This document shows, piece by piece, positions 1 to 6,910 of a stretch of DNA of 44,161 nt. Positions within the stretch are counted from its first letter, which is position 1. Every line of letters starts with the position of its first letter. The notes beneath the pieces are model-generated. The model saw only the letters and a list, made by a program, of their open reading frames with translations, made no database searches and was not told where the DNA came from. The stretch comes from an uncultured Cellvibrionales bacterium (GTDB lineage: Bacteria > Pseudomonadota > Gammaproteobacteria > Pseudomonadales > Porticoccaceae), in the NCBI GenBank assembly GCA_913062605.1, contig CAJXWQ010000013.1, positions 1 to 44,161 on the forward strand, read 5' to 3'. Both the position numbers and the translations under genes were made by a program.

Positions 1-16
1 TACGAAGATAAATGGT

Positions 17-454
17 TTAGTGATTCGAAGAACAGGATGTGGGCATGTATTTTTCTGGTGTACCACTACATTGCCATTCGACGCCACCATTACTGGTGAA
101 CACAGGCTTCAAAACAAGCGATACGTTCGTACCTTTTATTTCTTCTTCTAAATATATTTCACCGTCTGAGGAAACTTTTACCGGTGAACTGGAGCCAATA
201 AAGACACCGTTATTGGAAGCACAGCTGGATAGACGACTGTAACTACCATCCATGATAGATTGATAAATACATTGCTGTGCAGTTTGTACTCGTGGTGATG
301 TAGCCATTAACTGGACTTTATAGGTGTTAATAGTGCCCACTATCGAATCAAAGATGGTGTTGGCTAAGAGGACTAGCAAAGCCCCAGAGCCAAATTTTAA
401 CAAGTAGCCGAGGCTGATTTCACCCTTGTTGTACTTTCGTAACTTGATGTCCAT
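17..454 (-). CDS. Divergent type IV pilin-like protein
   Basis: About 145 residues. The C-terminal end carries a Trp-x-Cys, then a Pro-Glu-Lys-Tyr-Met-Pro-x-Ser-Cys stretch, resembling the Cys-bounded D-region at the end of type IVa major pilins; a second Cys pair lies mid-protein. A hydrophobic helix occupies roughly residues 15-40, preceded by KYNKG, where a prepilin peptidase site would be expected. However, the usual G|FTLIE motif is replaced by KGEISLGYLL, so the conserved Glu5 and the normal cleavage context are absent. The ATG at 454 is preferred over a GTG six bases upstream because AGGTGG lies at a good distance. It could be a pilin variant, a pseudopilin of an island-encoded pilus, or a decayed pilin. 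Its downstream neighbours are outside the window. Confidence 0.55.
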   Translation of the reverse strand: MDIKLRKYNKGEISLGYLLKFGSGALLVLLANTIFDSIVGTINTYKVQLMATSPRVQTAQQCIYQSIMDGSYSRLSSCASNNGVFIGSSSPVKVSSDGEIYLEEEIKGTNVSLVLKPVFTSNGGVEWQCSGTPEKYMPTSCSSNH

Positions 455-905
455 ATCCACCTGCCATTGATTTGAAACAGCATATAAATGATATTTTTTC
501 CACTAGCCCCCATCATTATTGATAACCAGTTCACAATCAATAAAAAATGTTTATAAGTGATATGGCTCACACATTATTCATTGTGACCCTCACCTGCTGT
601 ATTGCAGATTTCCCCTCCATATGATTGTAGTTGAATCGCATCGATTGTGTTAACAACCGTATCCCATGGTTGGAGAGTGTTATCAGATGCTCGCTGTTGC
701 ATTGGGTACTAAAAACTCAAACAGGGATGTTGATCGTTGGGCGAGAGAGGGGGATTTTGACTGGACATTGATACCAAAGCTCAAGTATGAACTAGTAGAA
801 ATGCCCTTGACGGAAAAGATCGGAGAATCATTTGCTAGCTATGTTGTGGCGCAGTTGGAAATGGCGAGTGATCTACACCGGTCGATGGTCAAAAAGTGTG
901 CATCA
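455..905. other. Gene-poor stretch, no convincing gene
   Basis: AT-rich DNA between the pilin-like gene and the GIY-YIG relic. An 84-codon open frame begins near 666 but has no ribosome binding site, no recognisable domain and runs into the relic in another frame. I see no terminator or repeat here. Confidence 0.4.
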
Positions 906-1149
906 TGTGTCGTCCTATAAGTGCTTCAACATGAATGCCCAGAAATTTGAGAGTCTGTTGCATACCTTTTTCGGTAAGGCCTGTTTGGATATTGAGGTGG
1001 CTGATTCTGATGGGAAAATGTGCAAGCCAAGAGAATGGTTTATAGCACCGCTGAGCGTCATAGAAATGGCTATACAGATCCTGATTAACGGAGAAATAGT
1101 TCATTACCGATATGACCCTATATCTGAACAGATAGTCGAGAAATCTTAA
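906..1149 (+). pseudogene. C-terminal relic of a GIY-YIG-family nuclease
   Basis: The reading frame ending at 1149 encodes about 80 residues matching, from memory, the C-terminal half of the GIY-YIG/T5orf172-like proteins. Visible landmarks are SSYKCFNMN, ESLLHTFFGKACLDIEV, KPREWFIAPL and YRYDP. The N-terminal part with the GIY and YIG motifs is absent: upstream codons in this frame are unlike the family and other frames do not supply it. The homology begins abruptly near 906, which suggests deletion or recombination rather than a simple frameshift. It is probably not expressed as a functional nuclease. Confidence is moderate because the family assignment rests on pattern memory. Confidence 0.5.
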
Positions 1150-1183
1150 CTTACACAACTTTATCAACTCAGTTAAGTCTTGA

Positions 1184-1302
1184 GGTCTCAACACTTATAA
1201 GTATTGAGACCCTAGTTTCGGCCCCTTATATTGGTCTCATAAATCGATAATGGATAAATATGAGACTAGATGGTATCATATTCGATATATGAGACTAGGT
1301 GG
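1184..1302. promoter_or_regulatory. Res-like array of TGAGAC half-sites upstream of the serine recombinase
   Basis: Repeated GGTCTCA/TGAGACC half-sites lie directly upstream of the recombinase. The first pair, GGTCTCAA at 1184-1191 and TTGAGACC at 1204-1211, brackets 12 bp. The second pair, GGTCTCATA at 1233-1241 and TATGAGACT at 1259-1267, brackets 17 bp. A further direct copy TATGAGACTAGGTGG (1288-1302) repeats the TATGAGACTAGATGG at 1259-1273. Three dimer-sized sites before a resolvase gene is the layout of Tn3-type res regions, which serve both as recombination site and as operator. The exact crossover site is not determined. Confidence 0.6.
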
Positions 1303-1308
1303 GGTGAT

Positions 1309-1887
1309 ATGGCATTACTAGGTTACGCACGTGTAAGTACCAATCAACAAAAATTAGATATTCAAATTTCTGATCTCATAAGTAATGGGGTCCGTAAAGA
1401 CCGTATTTATACAGATAAAGCCAGTGGGAAAAACGATCAACGTGAGGGCCTTGCTAGGCTAATAGCACGAGCAGAGGCTGGGGACTGCATCTTAGTTAAG
1501 AAGCTAGATCGCTTAGGCCGTAATACCTTAGATATGGTAAGGATTATTCAAGGATTGGATGATAGCGGTATCACCATTCGGTTCTTAGATGATGGACTCG
1601 CAACCGATGGACCCATGGGTAAGATGATTATCACAATTCTTTCTGCAGTTGCTCAAGCCGAACGTGAAAGAATACTTGAGCGAACTAATGAAGGTAGATT
1701 AGCTGCCAAGGAAGCAGGTATACAATTCGGTCGGAAACCTCATAAAGGTAAAGATCGAGCGATACAGATGATCAAGGACGGGATCGTTATGAGTGAAGTA
1801 TTAGTGAAATCAGGTATATCTCGCGCAACATACTTTAGGGTTAAAAAAGAACTCAAGGCCTCAGTTGTTACTGGCTACATTGATTAG
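1309..1887 (+). CDS. Serine recombinase (Tn3 resolvase/DNA invertase family)
   Basis: 192 residues, the usual size for small serine recombinases. The N-terminal catalytic domain starts GYARVSTNQQ with nucleophile Ser10, followed by KLDRLGRNT, the fingers of the E-helix region (AQAERERILERTNEG) and the FGRKP linker. The C-terminal end holds a helix-turn-helix (ISRATYFRVKKEL). The ATG at 1309 is chosen over the in-frame start at 1270 because it follows AGGTGGGG and because family members begin two to four residues before the GYARVS motif. The 1270 start would also lie inside the half-site array. It likely resolves cointegrates or inverts DNA and represses itself through the upstream sites. No transposase gene is seen next to it. 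Confidence 0.92.
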   Translation: MALLGYARVSTNQQKLDIQISDLISNGVRKDRIYTDKASGKNDQREGLARLIARAEAGDCILVKKLDRLGRNTLDMVRIIQGLDDSGITIRFLDDGLATDGPMGKMIITILSAVAQAERERILERTNEGRLAAKEAGIQFGRKPHKGKDRAIQMIKDGIVMSEVLVKSGISRATYFRVKKELKASVVTGYID

Positions 1888-1902
1888 ACTAGAAAACTCT
1901 AG

Positions 1903-1933
1903 ATTCAGCCTGACAATAGCTGTAAGGCTGAAT
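1903..1933 (+). terminator. Hairpin after the serine recombinase
   Basis: ATTCAGCCT (1903-1910 plus 1911) pairs with AGGCTGAAT (1925-1933), giving a 9-bp stem 15 bp after the recombinase stop. The loop can form a short ACA/TGT extension. There is no U-tract, so termination may be weak or factor-dependent. Confidence 0.45.
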
Positions 1934-2475
1934 CATATTAAGAATACTTACATTTGATAAAAAGCGATTACTATCAATCAGAGCCATTATGTCAACTTCC
2001 AGCCAATCAAGTAGGAGTAACAGGATAAACCCTGTATCGATAGAAGTTTGAACTCTTTAAAAAATCGACGCACTCAATTTTGAACATACCTGTTCGGTTG
2101 GCTCGTCGATATGACAAAGTAGTGCTTGTGGCACTGAGTTCATTCTGGGTTCAGGCTTATCGCATATACCAAAGGGATAAGACGTAGTTTTGGTAGATGC
2201 CAAGCCTATGGCTCGGTTGGTGTTGTTATATTCACTTTTTTGTCAATCCACTGGTGTTTAAAAAAACGTCTTTTCTAAATATATGTGTACAGACTAATTT
2301 TTATGGAAATAAAGAAGATTCTGTTCGGCTTTACATGAGCTGCTGCGTATATATTGCGGGTTGTATTGTATGTAAAATCACAATGTTTATCAACCACTTA
2401 CCCGAGTTGTTCAATGCTCAGCGGTGCAGTTAGAGTACCTAATATAAAAATAATAATAAAAAAGGTAAACATAAG
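1934..2475. other. Noncoding stretch with a dense hairpin array (candidate origin or structured RNA)
   Basis: No convincing gene; a 78-codon open frame at 2197-2433 has odd composition and no Shine-Dalgarno. Between 2020 and 2213 several inverted repeats follow each other: ACAGG/CCTGT (2020-2024, 2031-2035), ATCGACG/CGTCGAT (2064-2070, 2104-2110), AGTGC/GCACT (2121-2125, 2131-2135), CTTATC/GATAAG (2156-2161, 2176-2181) or alternatively TACCAAA/TTTGGTA (2167-2173, 2188-2194), and AGCC/GGCT (2203-2206, 2210-2213). Because the next gene looks like an HUH replication protein, a double-strand origin is one reading. A noncoding RNA is another. From about 2230 to 2475 the DNA is AT-rich without clear structure. 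Confidence 0.45.
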
Positions 2476-3099
2476 ATGTTATTAGAAACAAAAATTAGTA
2501 GAAAATCAAAAGATAAAGATTTACTTGATAAATACATAAAAGACAATAATGTTGTAATGATTGAAAGAATGAAAGCCAAACAAGTACTTTCTGAATGGAT
2601 GTCTAAATCAAATACAAAATATCAATTGACTATAACCTTTCCTAAATTTACAGATGAAGTGTGGACAAGAAGATTACTAAACACTCTCATTAAGAATCTG
2701 AATAGAAGTATTTATAAGAAAAGGTTTAGTGAATCTAAGAGCTGTATTAAAGGATTTGCTATTAGAGAGAGAAAAAATGAAATGATGACTGATCACTATC
2801 ATATTTTATTAGTTGATGATGATGGTTGGTTTCCCTGTGAAGAAAGAATGAAACACTTGATTGATAAGCATGTGAATTTGTTAAAAATTGATCCAAAAAC
2901 AGGAAAAAGAAGAAAAAACTATATTGCAGATGCTTTTCTACAGAATTACTACAATTTGGGTGATGATGACTTAGAAATATATCTATCAAAGCAGTTTGAG
3001 TTTTTATCAGTAGATATCCAGCAGGCAAAAGATTCCATTGGGCTTCTAGATTTTGGTGATGTGGTATTTGGTCGAGATACATTTACTACTTATCATTAG
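2476..3099 (+). CDS. Probable HUH-type replication/nicking protein (inovirus Gp2 / YagK-YfjJ-like)
   Basis: 207 residues, Lys-rich, strongly AT-rich codons. The key sign is DHYHILLVD near residues 105-113, a hydrophobic-His-x-His-hydrophobic motif typical of HUH endonucleases that nick DNA for rolling-circle replication or phage replication. Further on, around residue 168, DLEIYLSKQ gives a candidate catalytic tyrosine in a Y-x-x-K context. RERKNEMMTDHYH resembles the spacing seen in inovirus Gp2/YagK-type proteins. The ATG at 2476 has a weak AGG about 10 bases upstream. It follows the hairpin-rich region that could be its origin. No capsid or secretion genes of an inovirus are visible, so this may be a satellite or a plasmid-derived module. 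The family call is by motif only. Confidence 0.55.
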   Translation: MLLETKISRKSKDKDLLDKYIKDNNVVMIERMKAKQVLSEWMSKSNTKYQLTITFPKFTDEVWTRRLLNTLIKNLNRSIYKKRFSESKSCIKGFAIRERKNEMMTDHYHILLVDDDGWFPCEERMKHLIDKHVNLLKIDPKTGKRRKNYIADAFLQNYYNLGDDDLEIYLSKQFEFLSVDIQQAKDSIGLLDFGDVVFGRDTFTTYH

Positions 3100-3123
3100 A
3101 TAAACTTTTAGTAACTACTTGAG

Positions 3124-3756
3124 CTACTCCACTTTAGATGCGATCGAAGTTATGTCTTTACCCCCTACAGTTAATGACGCTTTTTCGATTGGGAGTGGGG
3201 TGGATTCACCTAGGACATCTCCATCTGGTGAGATCTCTAATTGAAAGCCATCGGCATATACAAACTGGTATCTCTTGATATCACCCCATATGCCTAGATG
3301 GCCTTTATTCTCTATATAGTGGCTTCTAACGAGGTTTCGTACATCTTCAACCTGTTCATTGATGGGTTTGATTCTAATTTCATAATCAAGTTGAATATAC
3401 CTTTCTCCTTCACAGCAAGCTAAGGCAAATATTGGTTGAGACGTACGTACAAACCCAGTATCTACAAATACATAAGATTTAAACCTGTCTCGTCTATCAT
3501 CATGATCGGCTTGAATGGCATCTATCTCTATCTGGTACTTTTTGATATCAATACCTAATACGGAACACAAGGTTGATAAAAATTCAGAATCACTGAATTT
3601 CAGATCATATCCACCCAAAAATAAACCAAGGTGTGGATCATTCATGACATCCTTTATTCGTATTACAGGACTGTCATCTTTATAACCCATCAATTGGGAT
3701 ATATCCTTTAGGCTGCAAGAAGATAATCGTAGTTGAATTTCTTGTTGGAGCTTCAT
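3124..3756 (-). CDS. Unrecognised 210-residue protein, possible DNA-binding N-terminus
   Basis: I do not recognise this protein. It has no signal peptide or membrane segment. The first 35 residues (SSCSLKDISQLMGYKDDSP) could form a helix-turn-helix-like segment, followed by a mixed alpha/beta body with several charged stretches and a Cys pair at ALACCEGE. The start is well supported by GAGGAAAT immediately before the ATG at 3756. It ends 25 bp from the HUH-protein stop, so the two genes converge. Such proteins are common cargo of integrated elements; a role in element maintenance or regulation is only a guess. Confidence 0.6.
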   Translation of the reverse strand: MKLQQEIQLRLSSCSLKDISQLMGYKDDSPVIRIKDVMNDPHLGLFLGGYDLKFSDSEFLSTLCSVLGIDIKKYQIEIDAIQADHDDRRDRFKSYVFVDTGFVRTSQPIFALACCEGERYIQLDYEIRIKPINEQVEDVRNLVRSHYIENKGHLGIWGDIKRYQFVYADGFQLEISPDGDVLGESTPLPIEKASLTVGGKDITSIASKVE

Positions 3757-3874
3757 ATTTCCTCGATGCTGAGCTTAGCTGATACCCATTTTTTATTGAT
3801 CATTTGGTATACTTGTAGCGGTTACTTTATATGTTTGATAGTAGGTCTTGCATTAACATTTTGAGGTAATGGTT

Positions 3875-4141
3875 ATGACGTCACAGCTAGTCACTGTTCC
3901 TGTCGTTTTGAAGAAAGACTGTTCAGATAGACAATCTCTTGAAGTACTTGGGACGGTCACTGAAACAGAAAAATTTTGGGTCATCGATTGCACTGCGCAG
4001 GTGGGGTATTTTTTAGATGACGAAACTTTCATGTATGATTTTTGGTCAACAGCGGTTAGTTATCTGCCAAATTTAACTTCGTCTGACCTGATTCGGTTTG
4101 ATTGGGACAATGTTCAGAAGGTTAAACGAGCATTACCCTAA
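3875..4141 (+). CDS. Small unrecognised protein, 88 residues
   Basis: Two in-frame ATGs exist, at 3869 and 3875. GAGG at 3863-3866 is only two bases from the first but eight from the second, so 3875 is the better start. The product is acidic and soluble, with a predicted beta-rich first half (VPVVLKK, LEVLGTVTE, FWVIDCTAQVGYFLDD) and no motif I recognise. It is divergent from the 3124-3756 gene across a 118-bp spacer, which likely holds both promoters. The function is unknown. Confidence 0.45.
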   Translation: MTSQLVTVPVVLKKDCSDRQSLEVLGTVTETEKFWVIDCTAQVGYFLDDETFMYDFWSTAVSYLPNLTSSDLIRFDWDNVQKVKRALP

Positions 4142-4246
4142 AGCAGTTCAGCAAAGCCGTTATAAGGCATCTAGAATCGATTTTCGTCATCAATGAGTAT
4201 ATCTGTGTCATCGATGATAGAACCCGTAATAGGTGCCTTAATATCG

Positions 4247-4705
4247 CTACAAGTTCAGACAAGATAGTGTAGACACACCGAACAGCTCTCTCACTTGTTT
4301 ATCTGGATATAACGTCTCAAAACGAAAGGCTGCGGATAATAGACTCATCTCTATTGGTGTGATCTTATACCCTGCTAACTGAAATCCTTCATCAGCTTTT
4401 GTCTTAATACATTCACAGTATTGTTGGAACATCACTTCCACGTCTTCAATACCAGATTCGACTTCTATTGCATCTGTTGGTGACAATTCACCACTCTTCA
4501 ATATTTGTTTCATCTTCACCAGTTCTGGCATAGATCCTGTCTTTTTCATACAGGCCTGATACATGTGGTTCCATTGATATGCAGTCTCAGATTCCATGAG
4601 GTGGCCGTTATCTGCATACAGAGGTGATGACAGTATGAATAGGATAAAAGCCCATAGAGTGATATCTATGGGCTTTTGTATGGGGTTGTTGATGAATCCT
4701 TTCAT
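4247..4705 (-). CDS. Small secreted protein of unknown function
   Basis: 152 residues. An N-terminal signal peptide is apparent: a polar start, then ITLWAFILFILSSPLYA with a good signal-peptidase site after LYA near residue 31. The mature part has four cysteines (YQACMKK, QYCECIK, TLSCLNL), suggesting disulphides in the periplasm, and is mostly helical. It starts 6 bp after the stop of the zinc-ribbon gene upstream on the same strand. An intrinsic terminator-like hairpin lies inside codons 10-20, so readthrough must be regulated or inefficient if the gene is expressed from the upstream promoter. I do not recognise the family. Confidence 0.6.
   Translation of the reverse strand: MKGFINNPIQKPIDITLWAFILFILSSPLYADNGHLMESETAYQWNHMYQACMKKTGSMPELVKMKQILKSGELSPTDAIEVESGIEDVEVMFQQYCECIKTKADEGFQLAGYKITPIEMSLLSAAFRFETLYPDKQVRELFGVSTLSCLNL
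4646..4677 (-). terminator. Perfect 13-bp terminator-like hairpin inside a signal-peptide coding region
   Basis: AAAAGCCCATAGA (4646-4658) is perfectly complementary to TCTATGGGCTTTT (4665-4677) around a 6-base loop. Read on the minus strand the stem is followed by a run of four U, and read on the plus strand likewise. It lies 35 bp after the stop codon of the zinc-ribbon gene (4712-5269) and within codons 10-20 of the secreted-protein gene (4247-4705). Confidence 0.65.
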
Positions 4706-4711
4706 CGAGTC

Positions 4712-5269
4712 TTAGTGAATCAATACAGCAGGCTCAATATCAACATTACGCATCGTTGTACCCGTGATACGTCCTTTGAACGTAATCATTTTACCGGTTT
4801 TTAATGATTCAACCGTTTTCACTTCATCATCTGATTGGGTGTAGAGCGTGATAAAAGTACCTACATGACCCCACTTTGAATCTGTTTGGATGCGATAAAT
4901 ACCTTCTTCTTTTTTACTCACTTCATAGACAGGTAGCTTCCACTGGACCACCTGGTCTGTGATTTCCTTTTCTAAATTATCCCGCTGTAGATCGGTGTAT
5001 TTAGACATCAGTGAAAAAGCCTCGTTGAGCTTTCCTGATGCAGAAAGGGTGGTGGGAGCTTGATCAGCAATGGTAGCAATGACTTCTCCAGGTTTGGGTG
5101 CAACGATTGCACCTAAGACAGCAAAGCCAATGATGACGATAACGGCTTTGGAAAACATCCCCATTTTTAACTTCTGACCACAGTGTGGACACTTTTTGGA
5201 TGACTTGGCGACATCCTTTGCACAGGACTTGCAGGGTTTAAGATTGCTGTTAGTGGTGGAATCCGTCAT
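4712..5269 (-). CDS. Zinc-ribbon membrane protein with C-terminal soluble domain
   Basis: 185 residues. Residues 13-32 hold two CxxC knuckles (CKSCAK and CPHCGQ) forming a zinc ribbon, followed by a transmembrane helix (AVIVIIGFAVLGAIVA, about 42-57). The rest is an acidic domain with beta-strand-like repeats ending in GKMITFKGRITGTTMRNVDIEPA, which could be an OB-like fold. The start at 5269 has a strong AAGGAG. This zinc-ribbon, membrane helix and extracytoplasmic domain arrangement recurs in small uncharacterised bacterial proteins. It heads a two-gene unit with 4247-4705 and is divergent from the XRE regulator, which probably controls it through the shared operator region. Confidence 0.75.
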   Translation of the reverse strand: MTDSTTNSNLKPCKSCAKDVAKSSKKCPHCGQKLKMGMFSKAVIVIIGFAVLGAIVAPKPGEVIATIADQAPTTLSASGKLNEAFSLMSKYTDLQRDNLEKEITDQVVQWKLPVYEVSKKEEGIYRIQTDSKWGHVGTFITLYTQSDDEVKTVESLKTGKMITFKGRITGTTMRNVDIEPAVLIH

Positions 5270-5333
5270 TCATTAACTCCTTGTTTTTCGTATATCTCGA
5301 TAAGTAACAAAAACTATTGGGTTTAGTGTAATT

Positions 5334-5371
5334 GTATATACCATAATAGTATATACCGATATGGTATATAT
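5334..5371. promoter_or_regulatory. Triple GTATATACC operator between divergent genes
   Basis: GTATATACC occurs at 5334-5342 and again at 5349-5357 with a 15-bp period; an inverted copy GGTATATAT follows at 5363-5371, forming a palindrome with the second copy around GATAT. It sits between the zinc-ribbon gene and the XRE gene and is the likely binding site of the XRE protein. Confidence 0.6.
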
Positions 5372-5380
5372 CGAATTGGC

Positions 5381-5638
5381 ATGTGCAATAGGCATATGCG
5401 AATACATAGATATGACAAATACCACGAAGTACTTAGGGCAGAGCTACGCTCTATACGTCTAGCGGCCAAATTAACCCAGGTTCAGTTGGCTGATCGATTG
5501 AATACAACCCAGGTTTTCATTTCGAAATACGAGCGAGGTGAAAGGAACCTAGATTTTATCGAGGTTCTACAAATCTGTAGTACTTGTGGTTATGATCCAA
5601 TGAAGTTGATAAAAAAGATGAAGGTTGATCATAAGTAG
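5381..5638 (+). CDS. XRE-family helix-turn-helix regulator
   Basis: 85 residues, essentially a single Cro/C1-type HTH: LRSIRLAAKLTQVQLADRLN, followed by recognition helix TQVFISKYERGERNLDFIE. Either the ATG at 5381 or the one at 5396 could be used; the second lacks a clear ribosome binding site advantage. It is transcribed away from the zinc-ribbon/secreted-protein pair, and the repeated GTATATACC sites immediately upstream suggest autoregulation and control of the divergent unit. Its small size fits single-domain repressors of mobile elements or antitoxin-like regulators. No toxin partner is evident. Confidence 0.88.
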   Translation: MCNRHMRIHRYDKYHEVLRAELRSIRLAAKLTQVQLADRLNTTQVFISKYERGERNLDFIEVLQICSTCGYDPMKLIKKMKVDHK

Positions 5639-5869
5639 GCATTACTGAATAGGGCCAGCTATGTTTAATTACTCAGAATTAGTTTGGCGGTTATGATGGC
5701 CTCTTTCGACCCTTAACGGGTGGTTGTTTAGGCACTGACCTCACATATCCAAAATATCATAAGGTGGAAGTACCGCTCAAATATCACACAAACTGTATAT
5801 TCAGAAGCATTGATGTTTAAGTTTATGACCTCATATTTCTACAAATAACAAGGCAAGGGGATAGTTTTA

Positions 5870-6910
5870 ATGCCTGCTACAAGGCTAAAAGGAAAAATGC
5901 TTGACGGCGGATGGACTGTAAAAGAGCTGGTTGCTGCCAAACCTAGCGGTACAGGCGGTAATTTTTCTGTTAGATATACAGTTGAACATGAGGATGGGCG
6001 AGAAGCCTTTCTCAAAGCTATGGATTTCTCTCATGCACTACAAGCACCAGATATAACAGTTGCCCTTCAGGAAGCCTTGGAGGAATACAATTTCGAAAAG
6101 GGTGTCTATGAAATGTGTAAAGAGCATAAAATGAGCCGTGTGGTCACTCCACTCGATAGCGGTTCATACCAGACCGATATCCCTGGAATGGAAGGCAAGG
6201 TTTTCTATATTATTTTTGAACAAGCTCAAGGTGACTTGCGATGTGATGAAAGTAGAGCTAACTTTAGTGACCTAGAGTGGATTTTGCGTGTTCTCCACCA
6301 AACTGCCGTCGGTATAAGACAGCTCCATTCAAAAGAAATTGCTCATCAAGATCTTAAGCCATCCAATATACTGTTGTTTCCAGATAAAGGCTCAAAAGTA
6401 TCTGACCTCGGTCGATCTTCAGTCAAGTCAAATCCATTTAAATGGGATGGAGCTATATATCCCGGAGATTACACATATGCACCGGTAGAAAAGTTTTGGA
6501 AAGTTCGTTATGGCGAGTTTTCTGATCGATTCTCTACTGACTTATACTTGCTCGGAAGCCTGTTTTACTACTACTTCTTAGATGTATCGGCATCAGCGGC
6601 AATTCAGAATAAAATGCAATTTATAAGTTTCAATTTTTCTACATCAACATTTGACGAGGCGCTTCCCTATTTGAGGCAAGCCTTTGAAGAATCTTTAGGC
6701 GATATTGAAGCACATATCAAAGGCATGGGTTCGACATTGTCAGCGGCAATCATTCAAATTATTAAAGAACTTTGCGAACCTGACCCTAGGCTAAGAGGAA
6801 AAAGAAGCGCAAATAATATGTTTGACCAATATGGCCTTCAGCGATATATCAGTAAGCTGGATTTATTAGCTAAGAAAGCAAAATTGGAAGCCAATGACAA
6901 ACGCCGCTGA
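5870..6910 (+). CDS. Serine/threonine protein kinase (HQD/DLG variant)
   Basis: 346 residues with a complete kinase fold. Visible elements in order: glycine-rich loop GTGGNFSVRY (27-36), ATP-anchoring Lys49 in FLKAMD, catalytic loop AHQDLKPSN (158-166) with Asp161 and Asn166, metal-binding Asp179 in SDLGRS (DLG in place of DFG), APVE (205-208) and the helix-F Asp224. All catalytic residues are present, so it should be active. There is no transmembrane helix, unlike PknB-type receptors. The start follows AGGGG by nine bases. It overlaps the downstream TPR gene by 17 bp, so the two are translationally coupled. The substrate may be the TPR protein. Its place in an island beside an integrase suggests phage defence or stress, which is inference. 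Confidence 0.88.
   Translation: MPATRLKGKMLDGGWTVKELVAAKPSGTGGNFSVRYTVEHEDGREAFLKAMDFSHALQAPDITVALQEALEEYNFEKGVYEMCKEHKMSRVVTPLDSGSYQTDIPGMEGKVFYIIFEQAQGDLRCDESRANFSDLEWILRVLHQTAVGIRQLHSKEIAHQDLKPSNILLFPDKGSKVSDLGRSSVKSNPFKWDGAIYPGDYTYAPVEKFWKVRYGEFSDRFSTDLYLLGSLFYYYFLDVSASAAIQNKMQFISFNFSTSTFDEALPYLRQAFEESLGDIEAHIKGMGSTLSAAIIQIIKELCEPDPRLRGKRSANNMFDQYGLQRYISKLDLLAKKAKLEANDKRR

Noticed and set aside
666-920. 84-codon plus-strand ORF before the GIY-YIG relic
   Set aside because: No ribosome binding site and no recognisable domain; cannot be separated from chance.
1270-1308. Earlier in-frame start for the serine recombinase
   Set aside because: It would add 13 residues absent in the family and lies within the half-site array.
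2197-2433. 78-codon plus-strand ORF rich in Cys and aromatic residues
   Set aside because: No Shine-Dalgarno, composition typical of translated noncoding DNA; lies in the structured spacer.
1934-2475. Retron-type ncRNA
   Set aside because: Hairpins are present but no reverse transcriptase is encoded nearby.
5700-5735. GTTTAGGC word resembling an integron attC core
   Set aside because: No matching inverted core at the right distance and no array; insufficient for attC.
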